Shown here one piece after another: positions 24,557-35,754 of a DNA stretch of 64,000 nt. Under the pieces are notes generated by a model. That model saw only the letters and a program-made list of their open reading frames with translations, was not told the DNA's origin and ran no database searches. The stretch's first letter is position 1. Every line of letters begins with the position of its first letter. The position numbers and the translations under genes are program-made. Origin of the DNA: Blasia pusilla (Eukaryota > Marchantiophyta > Marchantiopsida > Blasiales); contig CM114272.1 in NCBI GenBank assembly GCA_050084515.1, positions 23,126,001 to 23,190,000 of the forward strand. The letters are read 5' to 3'.

Positions 24557-24996
24557 TGCCTCATCATAAAAAAACTCCCTACTCCAAATGCTGCAGTCAA
24601 GCTGGGTCTTTGTCGGACACCAAGTCACCCGGCCTTGAGCAGAGCTCGATGAGCGTTTGCATCAGGGCTGGCGACTTTTCCCTTCCTCCCAAAAGTGGGG
24701 TACCGTCTTGCATGTAAATTCCCGGAGGGGGAATTGTACAAACTATCTAAGTTGTACCCATGTGAGCATGGATCCACAGGATCCTGGATCTTGAACACAT
24801 GGAAATTGTGCTCGGGCCGAATGAAGCAGTAAACGTAGGAGTGGTCCATCTGTAAAGAAGCCAATTGGAAATAATGTCAGCAACTTGGCATAATGTGCAA
24901 CACATCACCAAAGAGCTTGGCTTGACCCTAGAGAACTTTTTTCAATTACTAACTTTGGATCAACCTGTCGGAGTCCGACGGGTTGTTTTGTCCTTG

Positions 24997-25260
24997 ACCA
25001 ACCCGTCGGAAGGCAACGGGTTGGTGGCCTAGAGCAGCCCATGCTCGGCTGAGAGCAACACGTCGCTTTCCGACGGGTTGCAGCTTTCCGGAAAGACAGG
25101 GAAAAACCAAAAGCAGATGCAACCCGTCGGGATGTAGGTACATCACGGTTTTCCCTGTGTTTATGGGAAAGATGCAACCCGTCGGAAACCGACGGGTTGC
25201 TCTTAGCCGAGCATGGGCTGCTCTAAGCCAGCAACCCGTCGCCTTCTGACGGGTTGCTCA
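24997..25260. repeat. Large inverted repeat built from palindrome units
   Basis: Arms of about 110 bp (24997-25108 and 25147-25260) are reverse complements with few mismatches. Shared landmarks are GAGCAGCCCATGCTCGGCT on the left and AGCCGAGCATGGGCTGCTC on the right, each flanked by palindrome copies, and GACAGGGAAAAACC against GGTTTTCCCTGTG next to a loop of about 38 nt. It could extrude as a long hairpin and lies in a presumed intron of the ParB/methyltransferase-like gene. Confidence 0.85.
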
Positions 25261-25294
25261 CGGACAAAAACAACGGAGATATACTATCTGAAAT

Positions 25295-25885
25295 TCACAC
25301 GCATTGAGCCTTACCTGAATTTGAATATATATTTGAGATTATACTATAGGAATTGAGCCTTACCCGAATCTGACTCGTGGCGGATCGGAGTGGGTACTCA
25401 ATTTTTATGATCCACGATTGCGCCGTCCTCCACTTTAGCGACCTCTTGACGCACTGGAGTTTGAAGAGCTTGTCCTTGCTCCCTCCAGTCAACACTAAGA
25501 AGCAACCCCTGCCACTCAGAAAGGTGTCTACAAAGGAGAACAATAGCGCAATTTGGTCATAAGAGAGCGGCACATTCCAGTCAGGTACCCCGTCCGACGG
25601 ATTCTCGCCCCACAGTTGCAACCCCGAGGGCATATCAGCGATCAAGAGATCCACCGCAACCTCTTCGACCACTCCATTCACCATCCAGGGAGCGTGCCCG
25701 TTTCGTTGGGGCTTCCGTCCTAGCGTTGTCAATTTATCAATGGCTGGTGTCGACGCTTGAGAACTGAAGCTTTTCAGCTCATCCAGTAAAAGAGTGAACT
25801 GAAGGAGGACGCTTGTGCGGGTCGTTGTTTCTCTATGTCTTCCCAAGGATGATGGACTGTATTCTCCTTGGGACAACCCTGGCAC
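25295..25885 (-). pseudogene. DNA N6/N4-methyltransferase-like domain
   Basis: The 196-codon frame has EVAVDLLIADMPSG at residues 75-88, then DWNVPLSYDQIALLFSFVD and GRGCFLVLTGG. The layout (hydrophobic strand, D-x-P-x-G, helix, strand) matches motif IV and what follows in amino-methyltransferases, where DPPY/F is expected; here it reads DMPS, which would probably abolish catalysis. Further C-terminal pieces lie at 24864-24625. It could be another Rossmann-fold methyltransferase, and the assignment is tentative. Confidence 0.4.
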
Positions 25886-27404
25886 CTCTCGCTTCCGCTT
25901 CTCCCGAGTCTGCGGACGGATTGTTGGGGTCTCTATGACCTCAGACTCTGGTGGGGTTTTTTTTGCCGAGGATCTGGTTCGACCCTGTCTTCGCGCTCAC
26001 CCGGACGATTCCACCTCTGGCCTTGAATCTTCAGCCTCTCTTTGGGAAGACTCGGCCTCGAAATTCTTCCCTCCCCTCGCCTTGCCTTTGAGACCCGCTG
26101 TGGATTTTTATTTGGCTGTGCGGACCTTTGAAGCCAACTCAGTTGTCTCGAGGGCTTGCTCTTTCGCATCTCCCCCGAAGAAGTCTTCAAGCTGCACAAA
26201 ATTGGGGATGTCGTCTTGTCCTGAGGCCACTGCATCATGAAGCATTCGTAAATCTTTCTCGGTGATGTCTTCAGGGTCGTTGAAGTCAAGCCAAATCGGG
26301 CAATTCTCGACCTCCCAATCGGACATGTGCTGCGCCATCTCCATGTCGTACATGGAGAATGTCTCTCCATCAAGTGGCGAAGCCCACAATTTCAAGGCAG
26401 CCGGTAATTTTCCCTAGGTACCTGCATTCTTACAGTGGACGAAGTACCTGAAGACCATCCGTTGGGCAGCTTTTACTTGAATTGAATCGGCCGCCTGCTC
26501 CTGTAGATCTCGCTTCTTCTTTGCTTGATCCCGTTTGTTCCCCTCGATTTCTTCGTCAAGCTCTACCTGAGGGAGGACGCAACCCTTGAACATCGTCTTG
26601 AATCCTAGGTTTTTGATTGGCTTGTCCCGGATGTCGTCGAGCCAAACCTCGAAATCTACAGAACTTTCCAGGTTTGCTTCATCAAGAATGGGCTCTAATC
26701 TTTTGAGCTCCGCTTGCAGACCGTCCAACACGGACTTCCCGATAACCCGCAACGCATCCCAGAACGACCATTCGCGGAGCCTGTGGGAGATCACTGGATC
26801 GGACACACCCAGAGAATGGTGTGCCGCCCTCTTCTGGGCCTATGTGCCCTCGAGACTGATTTTCATCAGTCGAATCCTCCTAAACTCGCTTATGCCGGAA
26901 AACGCAAACCGATGCACGCGGTCCAGGGACACTTTCTCCCCAATCCGACCTTGCGGATCTTCATCCCTTTTCCGTTGGCGCTTGATAATCGCCTTCAGCT
27001 CCTTGTAAAACTCTAGACCAAGTTTGGGGTTGAGAATGCTGATGTAGCGCTGCATCTTGCTCGCCGTGTATTTTGTGACTGCAGATACTGCAGCATGGAT
27101 GAATTTCGCACGCTCAGACCCAGATACTTTCTCCCTTCGCTCCAGCTCCAGTGCAGCGCTCTTCTTCACGGCCTGTATCTTCGACCAGCAAAGGATTGTT
27201 ACGACTGCATCTTGGGAAATAAACTTATTTGCCCAAGTCTTCTTTTTTTATCTGTGCACCCTTTGCAAGCATCTGATTTACCAGGGCGTCGCCCAAGAAC
27301 CCCTTGTACTCTGCCGGGTGCGTCGTAAGCACCTTCTTCACCCGATTGCAGTCCTGGATCCAGTGGTGGGTGAAATTCCCCTCCGATACAATCCTGCACA
27401 TCCA

Positions 27405-28180
27405 AACTCAACCCGTCAGAAAATTTGTAAGTAACATGGGTTTCTCCAACCCGTCGGACTTCGACTGGTCGTCACAGCTCAAGGTCGGATTCTAGCAACG
27501 AGCTAAATGATGCAACCCGTCGGAGTCCGAAGGATTGCATTCACATTTGTGAATGCCTGGTTTCAACCTGTCGGACTTCGACGGGTTGTCAGATAGTCCG
27601 TATCAAACGTGAACATAGCAACCCGTCGGAGTCCGACAGGTTGCGCAATTCAATGGAAACCTGCAATTTGACGCAAAATTTGCAATACCAACTTCCGAAT
27701 GAAACCCGTCGGACTCCGACGAGTTGCTTTTGGCCAAAAACATAAAAAAAACCTCCAAACAGTTTCGAGTCAAGCAACCCGTCGGACTCCGACGGGTTGG
27801 TTTGGGCCAAAAATATACTAAACTTGTGGTCAGTCAAACAACTCGTCGGAGTCCGACGAGTTGCTTTCTTCAAAAAACATCTTGAAAAGGCGGCGAGTCG
27901 AGCAACCCGTCGGACTCCGACGGGTTGCTTGGGCCAAAAACATACTAAACGTGGTCGTCGAACAACTCGTCGGAGTCCGACGAGTTGCTTTCTTCAAAAA
28001 ACATCCTGAAAAGGCCGCGAGTCGAGCAACTCGTCGGAGTCCGACGAGTTGCTTTCGGCAAAAAACAACCTAACCCATTCATCAATCGAGCAACTCGTCG
28101 GAGTCCAACGACTTGCGTTTGGCCAAAAGCATCCCAACAACAGTGCCGACCCAAACAACTTGTCGGAGTCCGACGGTTGG
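27405..28180. repeat. Regular array of GCAACCCGTCGGA palindromes
   Basis: Thirteen copies, the best spaced 60-65 bp apart (centres near 27850, 27915, 27975, 28039, 28103). Perfect 27-bp palindromes lie at 27902-27928 and 28026-28052. Two forms alternate: arms with CAACCCG/CGGGTTG and arms with CAACTCG/CGAGTTG, so both arms change together. Spacers also repeat (CTTCAAAAAACATC at 27868 and 27990), giving a higher-order unit of about 124 bp. Confidence 0.9.
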
Positions 28181-28198
28181 CAACAAGAAGATACTTAC

Positions 28199-28607
28199 GT
28201 GTTCATGGCATGCATTGCCATCTCCACCGTCGCCATGTGATGAGGGTATGGATGAAGGACCACTGCCTTCACGCAAAAATGTGCCTCAAGGAGTTGGGCC
28301 ACTCCTCTGCAAACTTGGTCCACGCCATGAACCCTGTGATTTCCATCCCAGATGAAGAAATGCAGATTCCTCATCCGGTGAATGCCGTGCCCTCTACTTG
28401 CCTTCGAAATCCTGGTCTCTCATCCTCCGAATGTGTCGAGCTTTTCCAAGTCCTCCTCCGTAACAGGGCTTGGGTTCCATGCTCGTCGTAAGGCTGAACA
28501 TGGAAGGGAGGGAAGTCGTCGACGAGGATGTTGTCGCCGCCGATTGTTTTAGCTTCGCGATGTCCTCGTAGGGACTGAATTTCGTGAGCGTATTCCATTG
28601 TCCGCAA
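28199..28607 (-). pseudogene. ParB/sulfiredoxin-like exon with WDGNHR motif
   Basis: The last frame of the exon reads RMRNLHFFIWDGNHRVHG and then VEMAMHAMNT, followed by a consensus GTAAGT donor. A D-G-N-H-R block after a hydrophobic strand is the hallmark of the ParB N-terminal / sulfiredoxin fold, which binds or cuts nucleotide phosphates. The upstream part needs a frame change (FHVQPYDEHGTQA in one frame, VTEEDLEKLDTFGG in another) and has a TGA. ParB-like function is inferred from this motif alone. Confidence 0.45.
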
Positions 28608-29719
28608 TCGGCAAAGTGGAATCTCGGGCGTTGTGGCCCTCCATCGGTGCCATCCGCTTTACCACTGTCGAATCAGGACAAGATCAATAAGCTACACTGA
28701 ATTCCCAATGAATTGCAATTCACATAATTCAAAAACCCAGATCCTCTCTTACCCGCTCGAAGATTGGGTTGGTTTCTTGACCAACCAACTTATCTCGAGA
28801 CAAAGAATACCGGCAAGTCGATGGGAACTCGTCGATCCGATAAAGGTCGATGTCTTCCGCCGGGCTTGGAGACAAGAATGATCGCTCTCCGGCTTCTTCG
28901 GCAATGTCCACCATCTCCACGCTGGGGTCCTCATGACCTCGCGTTCGTGATTTGAACCGGCATTTCCGCTATGTTGATTGTGTCCCCGGACTTCATCGGG
29001 ATATTTCGCAACTCAACACTTTCGGTTGACGGGCGGCGCCGTGAATGGCTATCACTTTTTCCCTCCTCGCTTTAGCCAATTATGCTCTCCTCACCGACGC
29101 GTCTAGACGCTTCTTTTCTCTCTTTTCGTCGGCGATCCTTTTCTTCAAGGCCTGCGACGTCTCACCCTCAACGTTCTGTCTATCGAACGCCTCTTCTACA
29201 CGTCTCGCAAGAAGCTCCTGGTTGTGCATCTCCGCTTCCCTTTCTCGCTCCTCAATTTCCTGATGCCTAATCTCATTTGCCAAACGAGGCCCTGGAGATG
29301 CTGACGCAGGAGTCCTAATGGACTTCGGAGTGAAGCTCCCAGACTAAGTTGCTTGAACTTTTTTCCTCGTCATTTTTTCCAGAAATGCCTCCACCTATGT
29401 CCACGATGAATCGCTTGATCAATCGCCTTGCTGATGTCGAGATGAGTCGCCTTGATGGGAAGCTCGAATCGTCTCGCGATCGTTCAGTCGAACCGTCTCG
29501 CTCTCGCTCCCTCGTATCGACTCGCGATGACTCGCCGTGTGAAACGCCCCTTGGTATCTGATCAGCTGCTGCGCGGGAGAGGAATGGAGATCGCGAAATG
29601 AGAAACCAGAAATGAGCGATTTGTGCCCTATTTATACTTTTATAGCGGTTGGGCTGACCGTTGGGTCCCGTCGTCCTTTCGACGGCGACGCGTGCCGCCG
29701 TTACGAAAGTCGGGCGTGA

Positions 29720-30330
29720 AAAATAGCAACCCGTCAGAGTCTGACAGGTTGCGCGCCTCCGCCGTCCTGGGAAAATAATGCGAGGTGCATGGGCAACCCG
29801 TCGGAGACCGACACGTTGCGCGCCTCCGCCGTCTTCGGTCAAGAATGGGACGTACTCGTGCAACCCGTCAGAAACCATTGGGTTGCACGCTTTTGTCAGG
29901 GTTAACAACGCTGGCTTCCGTGCAACTCGTCGGAGTCCGACAAGTTACACGGTTCCTTCATGTAAGCAAAACAAGGCGAGGCCCTTGCGCAACTCGTCGG
30001 AGGGCGATGGGTTGCACGCCTTGCCGTCTTTGGGCAAGAAGGTGCGGCACCCGCGGAACTCATCGGGAACAGACGGTTTGCACGCTTCCTTCATGTAAGT
30101 GTTACACCGTGAGATAATTGGGCAACCCGTATGATGCCGACGGGTTGCAAGCCTCCAGCATCTTCGGGCAAGAAGGAGCGGTATACGAGCAACTCGTCGG
30201 AGAGCGACGGGTTGCCAGCTTCGACCATATTTGCGTTTCAAGGTAAGGCGGAAGCGTGCAACCCGTCCGAAGCCGACGGGTTGCAAGCTTTGCTTAGCTT
30301 GGCTTAATTGTCGAGTTACCAGGACTCCGA
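29720..30330. repeat. Palindrome cluster upstream of transposase copy A
   Basis: About eight copies of the dispersed palindrome, spaced roughly 60-80 bp, with spacers resembling each other (CGCCTCCGCCGTC, TCTTCGG.CAAGAA, CTTCCTTCATGTAAG). The cluster ends about 190 bp before the readable transposase frame. A similar cluster lies before copy B at 35755-36430. Confidence 0.85.
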
Positions 30331-30499
30331 CGGCTTCCAACAAAATGAAGTGTGCTTCGCAACCCACGTCTCTGCTTCCCAAATCCGGTAACACATTGCA
30401 ACAAAATTGAATCTGTTGCAACATAATTGGATCCATTGTGTCAGACAATTTCACCTACCGAACTTCATCTTGTCAGTAAAATTCTGTCAGGAGTATCTG

Positions 30500-33400
30500 T
30501 TTTGTATCCAAGGATGTTAGGGTGGACGCTACGGAGGACATAATAGGTGAGACAGTCCAGCCAGTGACTACAGACTGTAAAGTATGGAATCTCCTACCTC
30601 TAGCAAATGGCCAATACAGAGTTTACAGCCTGCCCCTGAATTCATCTGTTTCCCAAGTAGACGGTCGAGAATTTCCTAGTGCTCCGAGCTCTACGTTTGC
30701 AACTCCTAGCTCAGTAGATCCGGCTTCGACTCCAACTTCACACGCTCGTAACAATGTTGTTCTTCATGAAGAGATTCCGGATGTTATCAACCTAAGTGGA
30801 TCTGTTGGACACCAACCGGGCCCTCTGTCCGCCTACTCGTTCCTCTTGCGAGTATCAGGCAATAGTTTGCTTTCGTCTCTGGCCTTGAAAATGTTCAAGC
30901 ACATTCTTGTCGATGAACTGCCGCCCACGTACGATGGTAATTGCATTTTTGAGTTGCCTCCACTTGCTGCTTCTGCTCAAAAGAAAGATGGAGGACGCCT
31001 GAAGGGTATGGATAGAAAGTCTGATTGTCATGGATGGTGCAGGCTTCAACGGACTAGTGCTTCAATTCCATATGGTCCTTGGATTTTCTCCCGCCACCAA
31101 TGCGTCGGACCCTTGGAGTGTAGAAGTCCAACATGCCCGTATCTAGAGCGCAACGGGCGAGTCAATACGTCGCAATTCCCCCCTAAGAATGCAGAAACTC
31201 CATACGAGGTTGGTGCCACCATACCGCCAGGAGGCCATCGATGTCCTCATTGTCAGGCATCGCCCTTCTGCATTGGAGCGTGTCCTTCATACATATTTTT
31301 CATTGTCCACGACTTGGGCTCCACGTCAGAGTACACAAGGCTGGCAGTTCATGTTGGCTCCCACACTCATCCTGTGACCGATTCCATTCAGAGACACATC
31401 AAGTAGGATGTGGCGAAGAAAGTTGCCGAGGTCCACAGAAACTCTCCGGGTTCAAAGCCCAAAGTGATCAAGCTCACAACGGCATCAGAAATTTGTGAAC
31501 AATTGCTTGGAATCCCTGGACAGGGCAAGATCACGGCTGCTGAGGAGAAACAACTCTCGGAAAATCTTGCATTTCTCGCTGATCCTGAATGCTTCCGGAA
31601 TTTGCTACGTCAAATACGTGTTCTGGATGGAAAGACGGCCAAAATGGATGTCATCGCTAGAACCAAGGCCAACTCTAGATTTCCATTCATTCAAAGATGG
31701 CAGTTCATGGGCCAAGGAGGGGAGGGATCCAGGGCCTATGTCTTCAAAATGTCAACCACAGGTCCGTTGAGTGGCCTCGATCTTATAGATCGAATGAGGG
31801 AAGGGGAAGATCTTTACGGCAGTTGGGTAAGCTTTGATAGTTGCTACAGAGTGCTGAACGGATGGTTGACGATGGGTGCTCACGTTTATGACCGTGTGGA
31901 GAAGGGACTCAAAACTATATTTGTGTGTGAAGTAAAGGCAAAAGACGTTGGCAGTTTGAAGATGTGTTGGTTACTCTTATTGGAGGTGGTGAAGGAAAAC
32001 AAAAGGCCACCTCCGGAAATTTATGGGTTCATGGCAGACAATGCACAACTTGGGTGGAATACTATCCGGGAAGTGTTATGGGGTGGAGAGGTTCAACCGG
32101 AGAGGGAAAGGTCGGATGCTTTCCATTGGCAACAGTCTGTGACCGGTACACCAAATCTTGCATCAAGGAGAATAAGAGGACAAAGCATGTCACTCTACTC
32201 CAACGCTGCAAGGACAGAAAAACCTTGAAGCAGGCCATGGAATTCCAAGAAGAACTTCATGGGTGGTGGAGGAAGCATGCGATTGAGGGGAAGTACAAAG
32301 AGTTGTGCTCTTGGTTGAGTTGGTGGACTGTACGTATGAGACAATGGGGAAACTTCATGCGGCAGGTAAGTTCAATATCTCATCCTTTTGAGCTCATGTT
32401 GAGAATTGTTTGAAAAGTCGCAACTCAAGTTGAGAAGCGTGAGAACTATAGGGATTTCAAATGGCAGAAACCAAGCAACCCGTCGGATGCGACTGGTTGC
32501 CCGAGTGTGCAACCCGACGGAAACCGACGGGTTACATCCAGAATTTTGGTCAAACGCGAGTGTGCAACCCAACGGAAACCGATGGGTCGCAAAGTCGTTT
32601 ATGGGATGCCTCAGCCTTGCAACCCGTCTGAATCCGACGGGTTGCAGTAGGTGGGTTTAGGGTTGCAACACGTCGGGACCCGACGGGTCGCAGAGTCGTT
32701 GGAGGGATGCCTCGGCCTTGCAACCCGTCTGGTTCCGACGGGTTGGAGTAGGTGGGTTTAACGTTACAACACGTCGGGACCCGACGGGTCGCAGAGTCAT
32801 TCATGGGATAGGGCTTGCAACCCGTCTGGTTCCTACAAGTAGCTTATGTCTTTGACTGGTGAGCTATTTTCGTTCCCTTCTAACATTGCCGTCGTTGCAG
32901 GGATTGAATGTTCATGAAAATGCCCTCTGCCCCAACACAAGTGGAGCAGAAAGTGTTCATTCCTCTTGGAGGTCATCACAAGCATGCCAACGAATTTCAC
33001 TTGTGGAGGCATGCCAACAAGACCAGGCAAGAGCAATGCTACAGTTTGCAGCATCCCATATCTTCCTCACAAAAGGCATAACAAAAGGAAGGGGGGTGTC
33101 GATCTACGAGCTCTATGTCAGGGCGGCTGTGAGATCTGGTGATGAAAAAATGTATGTGGAAGCCTCAAACCGGTGCGTAGCTGGAACTCCCCTCGAGCAA
33201 GACGTAAACATTGGTGGGGATATTCGTGGGCGGGTTTCAAGACGTCCCATACAGATGGTGGTAGAGCAGTCCAAGCAAGACTCGTGGAGACCACATAAGT
33301 ATCTTGACTTTAGGCAGGTCAAGAGGCAGCATTGAGGAACGAATCCGATGATTGATTTGGATGAGGAAATTACGCCGCCTAGGTATTTGGAGACCCCGAA

Positions 33401-33731
33401 CCCGTCCCAAATCCGTGATGGAGTTACTTCTCCAAAATCAGTGAATGTTTTATTTCAAAAGCCCTCCGTTGCTGGAAGTTCGCAACATCCTGTCATTGGG
33501 GTGGTTCAACAATATGGGATTCCGGTGATAGAGGTGGATTGCAACCTAAAACGGTGGCATATATCTTGGAGAAACCCAAGATGTGGACCCACTTGCAGGG
33601 CAGGATCTGATGGCATTAGGAGAGCATGCGGCACTTTCCTAAATAAGAACTGTACAAGGACTAGACGACCACTGCCTGGGTTTTGGGAACTCAAAACCTT
33701 TGATCGTTTCACGAGGACCGGGATCAATTGA
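30500..33731 (+). pseudogene. Transposase-like gene, copy A (unclassified, MULE-like)
   Basis: Encoded order: an N-terminal region; a Cys/His-rich DNA-binding-like region (CHGWCRLQ, CRSPTCPYLERNG, HRCPHC, GSHTHPVTDSIQRHIK); a catalytic-core-like region (RFPFIQRWQFMGQ, LTMGAHVYDRVEKGLKTIF, IYGFMADNAQLGWNTIREV, SDAFHWQQSV); then, after an intron (32366-32900), GLNVHENALCPNTSGAESVH and a Cys-rich tail (CGPTC..., 33550-33700). The layout recalls Mutator-type transposases, in which a D sits in the FMADNAQ-like strand, but I cannot name the superfamily. Lesions are TAG at 31404-31406, one base lost at about 32143 compared with copy B, and TGA at 33333-33335. Frames continue in register across both stops. 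Confidence 0.7.
32366..32900 (+). other. Intron of transposase copy A, filled with palindromes
   Basis: Donor CAG/GTAAGT at 32365/32366 and acceptor TTGCAG at 32895-32900 keep the frame (MRQ to GLNVHE). Inside are at least nine palindrome copies, and a block of about 115 bp is repeated (CCGACGGGTCGCAGAGTC at about 32679 and 32781). Confidence 0.75.
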
Positions 33732-34658
33732 AGTACTTCTTCTACCCAAATGAATCTTGTGCTTTCGGAAGTCTTATCCGGATGCCATATGGAAGAAAAA
33801 AAAAAAAAAAGCGTGGGATTGCTTAATATATGAACAAAAAAGGGTCTCACGGTGAAGACCCTTCAATGTACGGCGCTTTTAAAAATAAAAGGGAATCCCG
33901 CTAATGTTCCGATGTTCCGCTTGGCACTTGTTTGGTCATGAGGGTCGCGACACTCACCCCTCTTTAGAGGTTGATGCCTCATCAACGCATAAACCTTTGT
34001 TATGTCAAGTCTCTGGCGCCTACCCTTGACATTGAATTGCGTTCGTGGCTAATCCGCAATTCCTCTTAGTCTATAGTTGTCGCTTTGCCCCACTTAGAAT
34101 TATTAGCCTCTCCTCTTTGATAAGCGTGGACTAGTTCCAAGGAACTAACCTATCAAATAAGCTAAATAAGTGTGCAACCTTAGACTCTTCGACTCATTCT
34201 GTAAACATCATACTGTTTACCTGGTCTACAAATCGTACTACTATTGGGTCGCTCTCGTATTCACTTAGGCGCGTCACTAAGTTTACTTATGTGGCCACAA
34301 GTAAGATCACCCCAAGCCCCAAGACAGGACTTCATCCGCCCGCCGACGCTTAGGGAGAGCCCAAGTGCAATCCACCACAAGGTCCTGTTCTAGGTGCTTA
34401 TCCACATACGAGCTCTCACCTCAAATACTCCTTGTCTGTCCTCTTGTCGTACATCCTAAGCCTATGATGAACGACTCATAGCCATGCACTACCACATGCA
34501 AATTGCAATCAACTCTGGCATCGAATCTCCAAATCCATACACTCCTTTATTGCAACACTAGCATATTCTAGTTACAACGGCCTTCGGCCCAAGATTCCAC
34601 TGGTTACAAGTCATGTCTCTAGCTTCGCCTCCTACTAACGTATGTGCTTCGCTTGTGT
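33732..34658. other. 3' flank of copy A and probable LTR remnant of the chromodomain Gypsy element
   Basis: A run of 15 A lies at 33796-33810. From about 33880 to 34640 the sequence is non-coding and sits just after the chromodomain frame read on minus, where a 3' untranslated region and LTR would be expected. No second LTR copy is present, so this is positional inference. Confidence 0.35.
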
Positions 34659-35750
34659 TCACTTGAAGTCACGCAACAAGTCTTGCGCGTGTTCCAAATC
34701 CGCCTCCGCAATCCAAGTCGCCTCCTTCATATGGTAGCCCTTCCATTTTACCAAGTATGCATACTTGTTGGCCCGACACCTCGAACGTAAGATGGTCTCC
34801 ACCTCAAACTCTGGCTCTTCATTGATGATGACCGGGTGCGATCTCACCACGTGTCTCGCGAAACGTCCATTATCTTGAAGATATTTCTTCACCAATGACA
34901 CATGAAAGGTCGGGTGAATCTTGAACTCGTCCGGCAGCCTCAACGTGTACACATCCTCAAACGGGTTTGCCACAATCACATACGGTCCAGCATACTTGGC
35001 AGACAACTCTTTCGGAAGAGTGAGGTTCTTTACAATCAACCACACTTGTTCTCCAACTTGGAATCGCACTTGGCGCCGACTCTTGTTAGCATGCTTAACG
35101 TACCTCATTTGAGCCTTTGCAAGACTTCGCCTCGCGCGCTCTTCTTGTTCTCGCATCTCTACCAACAAACCTTGTGCCGTCGCTTGTCATGTTCGTGCCA
35201 ATGTAGTACCCTTCGAAAGGGCTAGATCAAGAGGCCCTTTTGGCTCTCGTCCATTTTCCAGGAGAAACGGAGATTCTCCAGTTGCAGAATGCTTGGTCGA
35301 GTTGTAGCAGTACTCCGCCATGCTCAACCACTTGACCCAATCGCGTTGATCAAAGACGACATAATTCCTTAATCTTGATTCACGATAGAGTTTACCTTTT
35401 CATCTGTCCATCCGTATGTGGGTGGAAAGCCGTCATCGAAACTCAGCTTGGTCTTAAAACTTCGAACAAGTGCTTCCAAAAGCATGGTAAACTTTGATCC
35501 CGATCTGAAACAATGCTCCTCGGAAAACCGTGAGCACGCCACCAGCTATCGAGAACGATTCTTTGCCGTCGTATAAGCCGTTGCGGAATCCACCGTCGGC
35601 ACGAATCTCGCCAACTTGCTAAACCGATCAACAATCACAAGTATAGCGTTGTATCCCTCAGATTCCGGAAGACTCGTGATGAAATCCATACTCACACTTT
35701 GCAAGGGTCCTTCTGGGATCGGAAAGGGATGCAGCAAGCCCTGTCCCCGA
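34659..35750 (-). pseudogene. Chromodomain Ty3/Gypsy (chromovirus) integrase fragment
   Basis: Read on minus from 35750: integrase core start ([35 protein letters not shown]), the second catalytic Asp region (AHGFPRSIVSDRD), a frame change, the core end, then the C-terminal integrase domain (FQVGEQVWLIVKNLTLPK, KYAGPYVIV, IHPTFHVSLVKKY) and a chromodomain (FEVETILRSRCRANKYAYLV, KWKGYHMKEATWI). Chromodomains of this class steer integration to heterochromatin. The 34659-35168 part is intact. The zinc-binding domain, RT, RNase H and gag are missing; at about 35755 coding sequence is replaced by palindromic repeats. Confidence 0.9.
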
Positions 35751-35754
35751 GTAA

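Larger units (their letters stand above)
23900..29373 (-). pseudogene. Broken multi-exon gene: ParB/sulfiredoxin-like motif plus DNA methyltransferase-like domain
   Basis: Unnamed gene, probably transposon-associated. In order on minus: start ATG at 29373 (MTRKKVQAT, then TAG) leading into a charged coiled coil to 29080 (ANEIRHQEIEEREREAEMHN); an acidic segment 28920-28729 (DIDLYRIDEFPSTCRYSLSR); a ParB/Srx-like segment 28607-28199 with FFIWDGNHRVH and a GTAAGT donor at 28198; helical charged segments 27400-26840 and 26806-26414; an acidic segment 26395-26108; a methyltransferase-like segment 25885-25295; and C-terminal pieces 24864-24625 (HSYVYCFIRPEHNFHVFKIQ) and 24183-23900. Introns between them are full of palindromic repeats. 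Several stops and frame changes show this copy is inactive. Linking the pieces into one gene is inferred from order, strand and spacing. Confidence 0.5.

Noticed and set aside
27405-28180. CRISPR-like array (27-bp repeats with spacers of about 35 bp)
   Set aside because: The repeats are near-perfect palindromes that vary from unit to unit, the spacers themselves repeat, no cas genes are present, and the host is eukaryotic.
27797-28491. Arg/Thr/Pro-rich frames with repeated TRRxPT
   Set aside because: These are translations of the palindrome array in several registers on both strands, not genes.
29778-30454. Open frames over the 29.7-30.4 kb region on both strands
   Set aside because: They follow the same palindromic repeat and its spacers; the translated repeat (PVGxRRVA, NPSxSDxL) has no protein family behind it.
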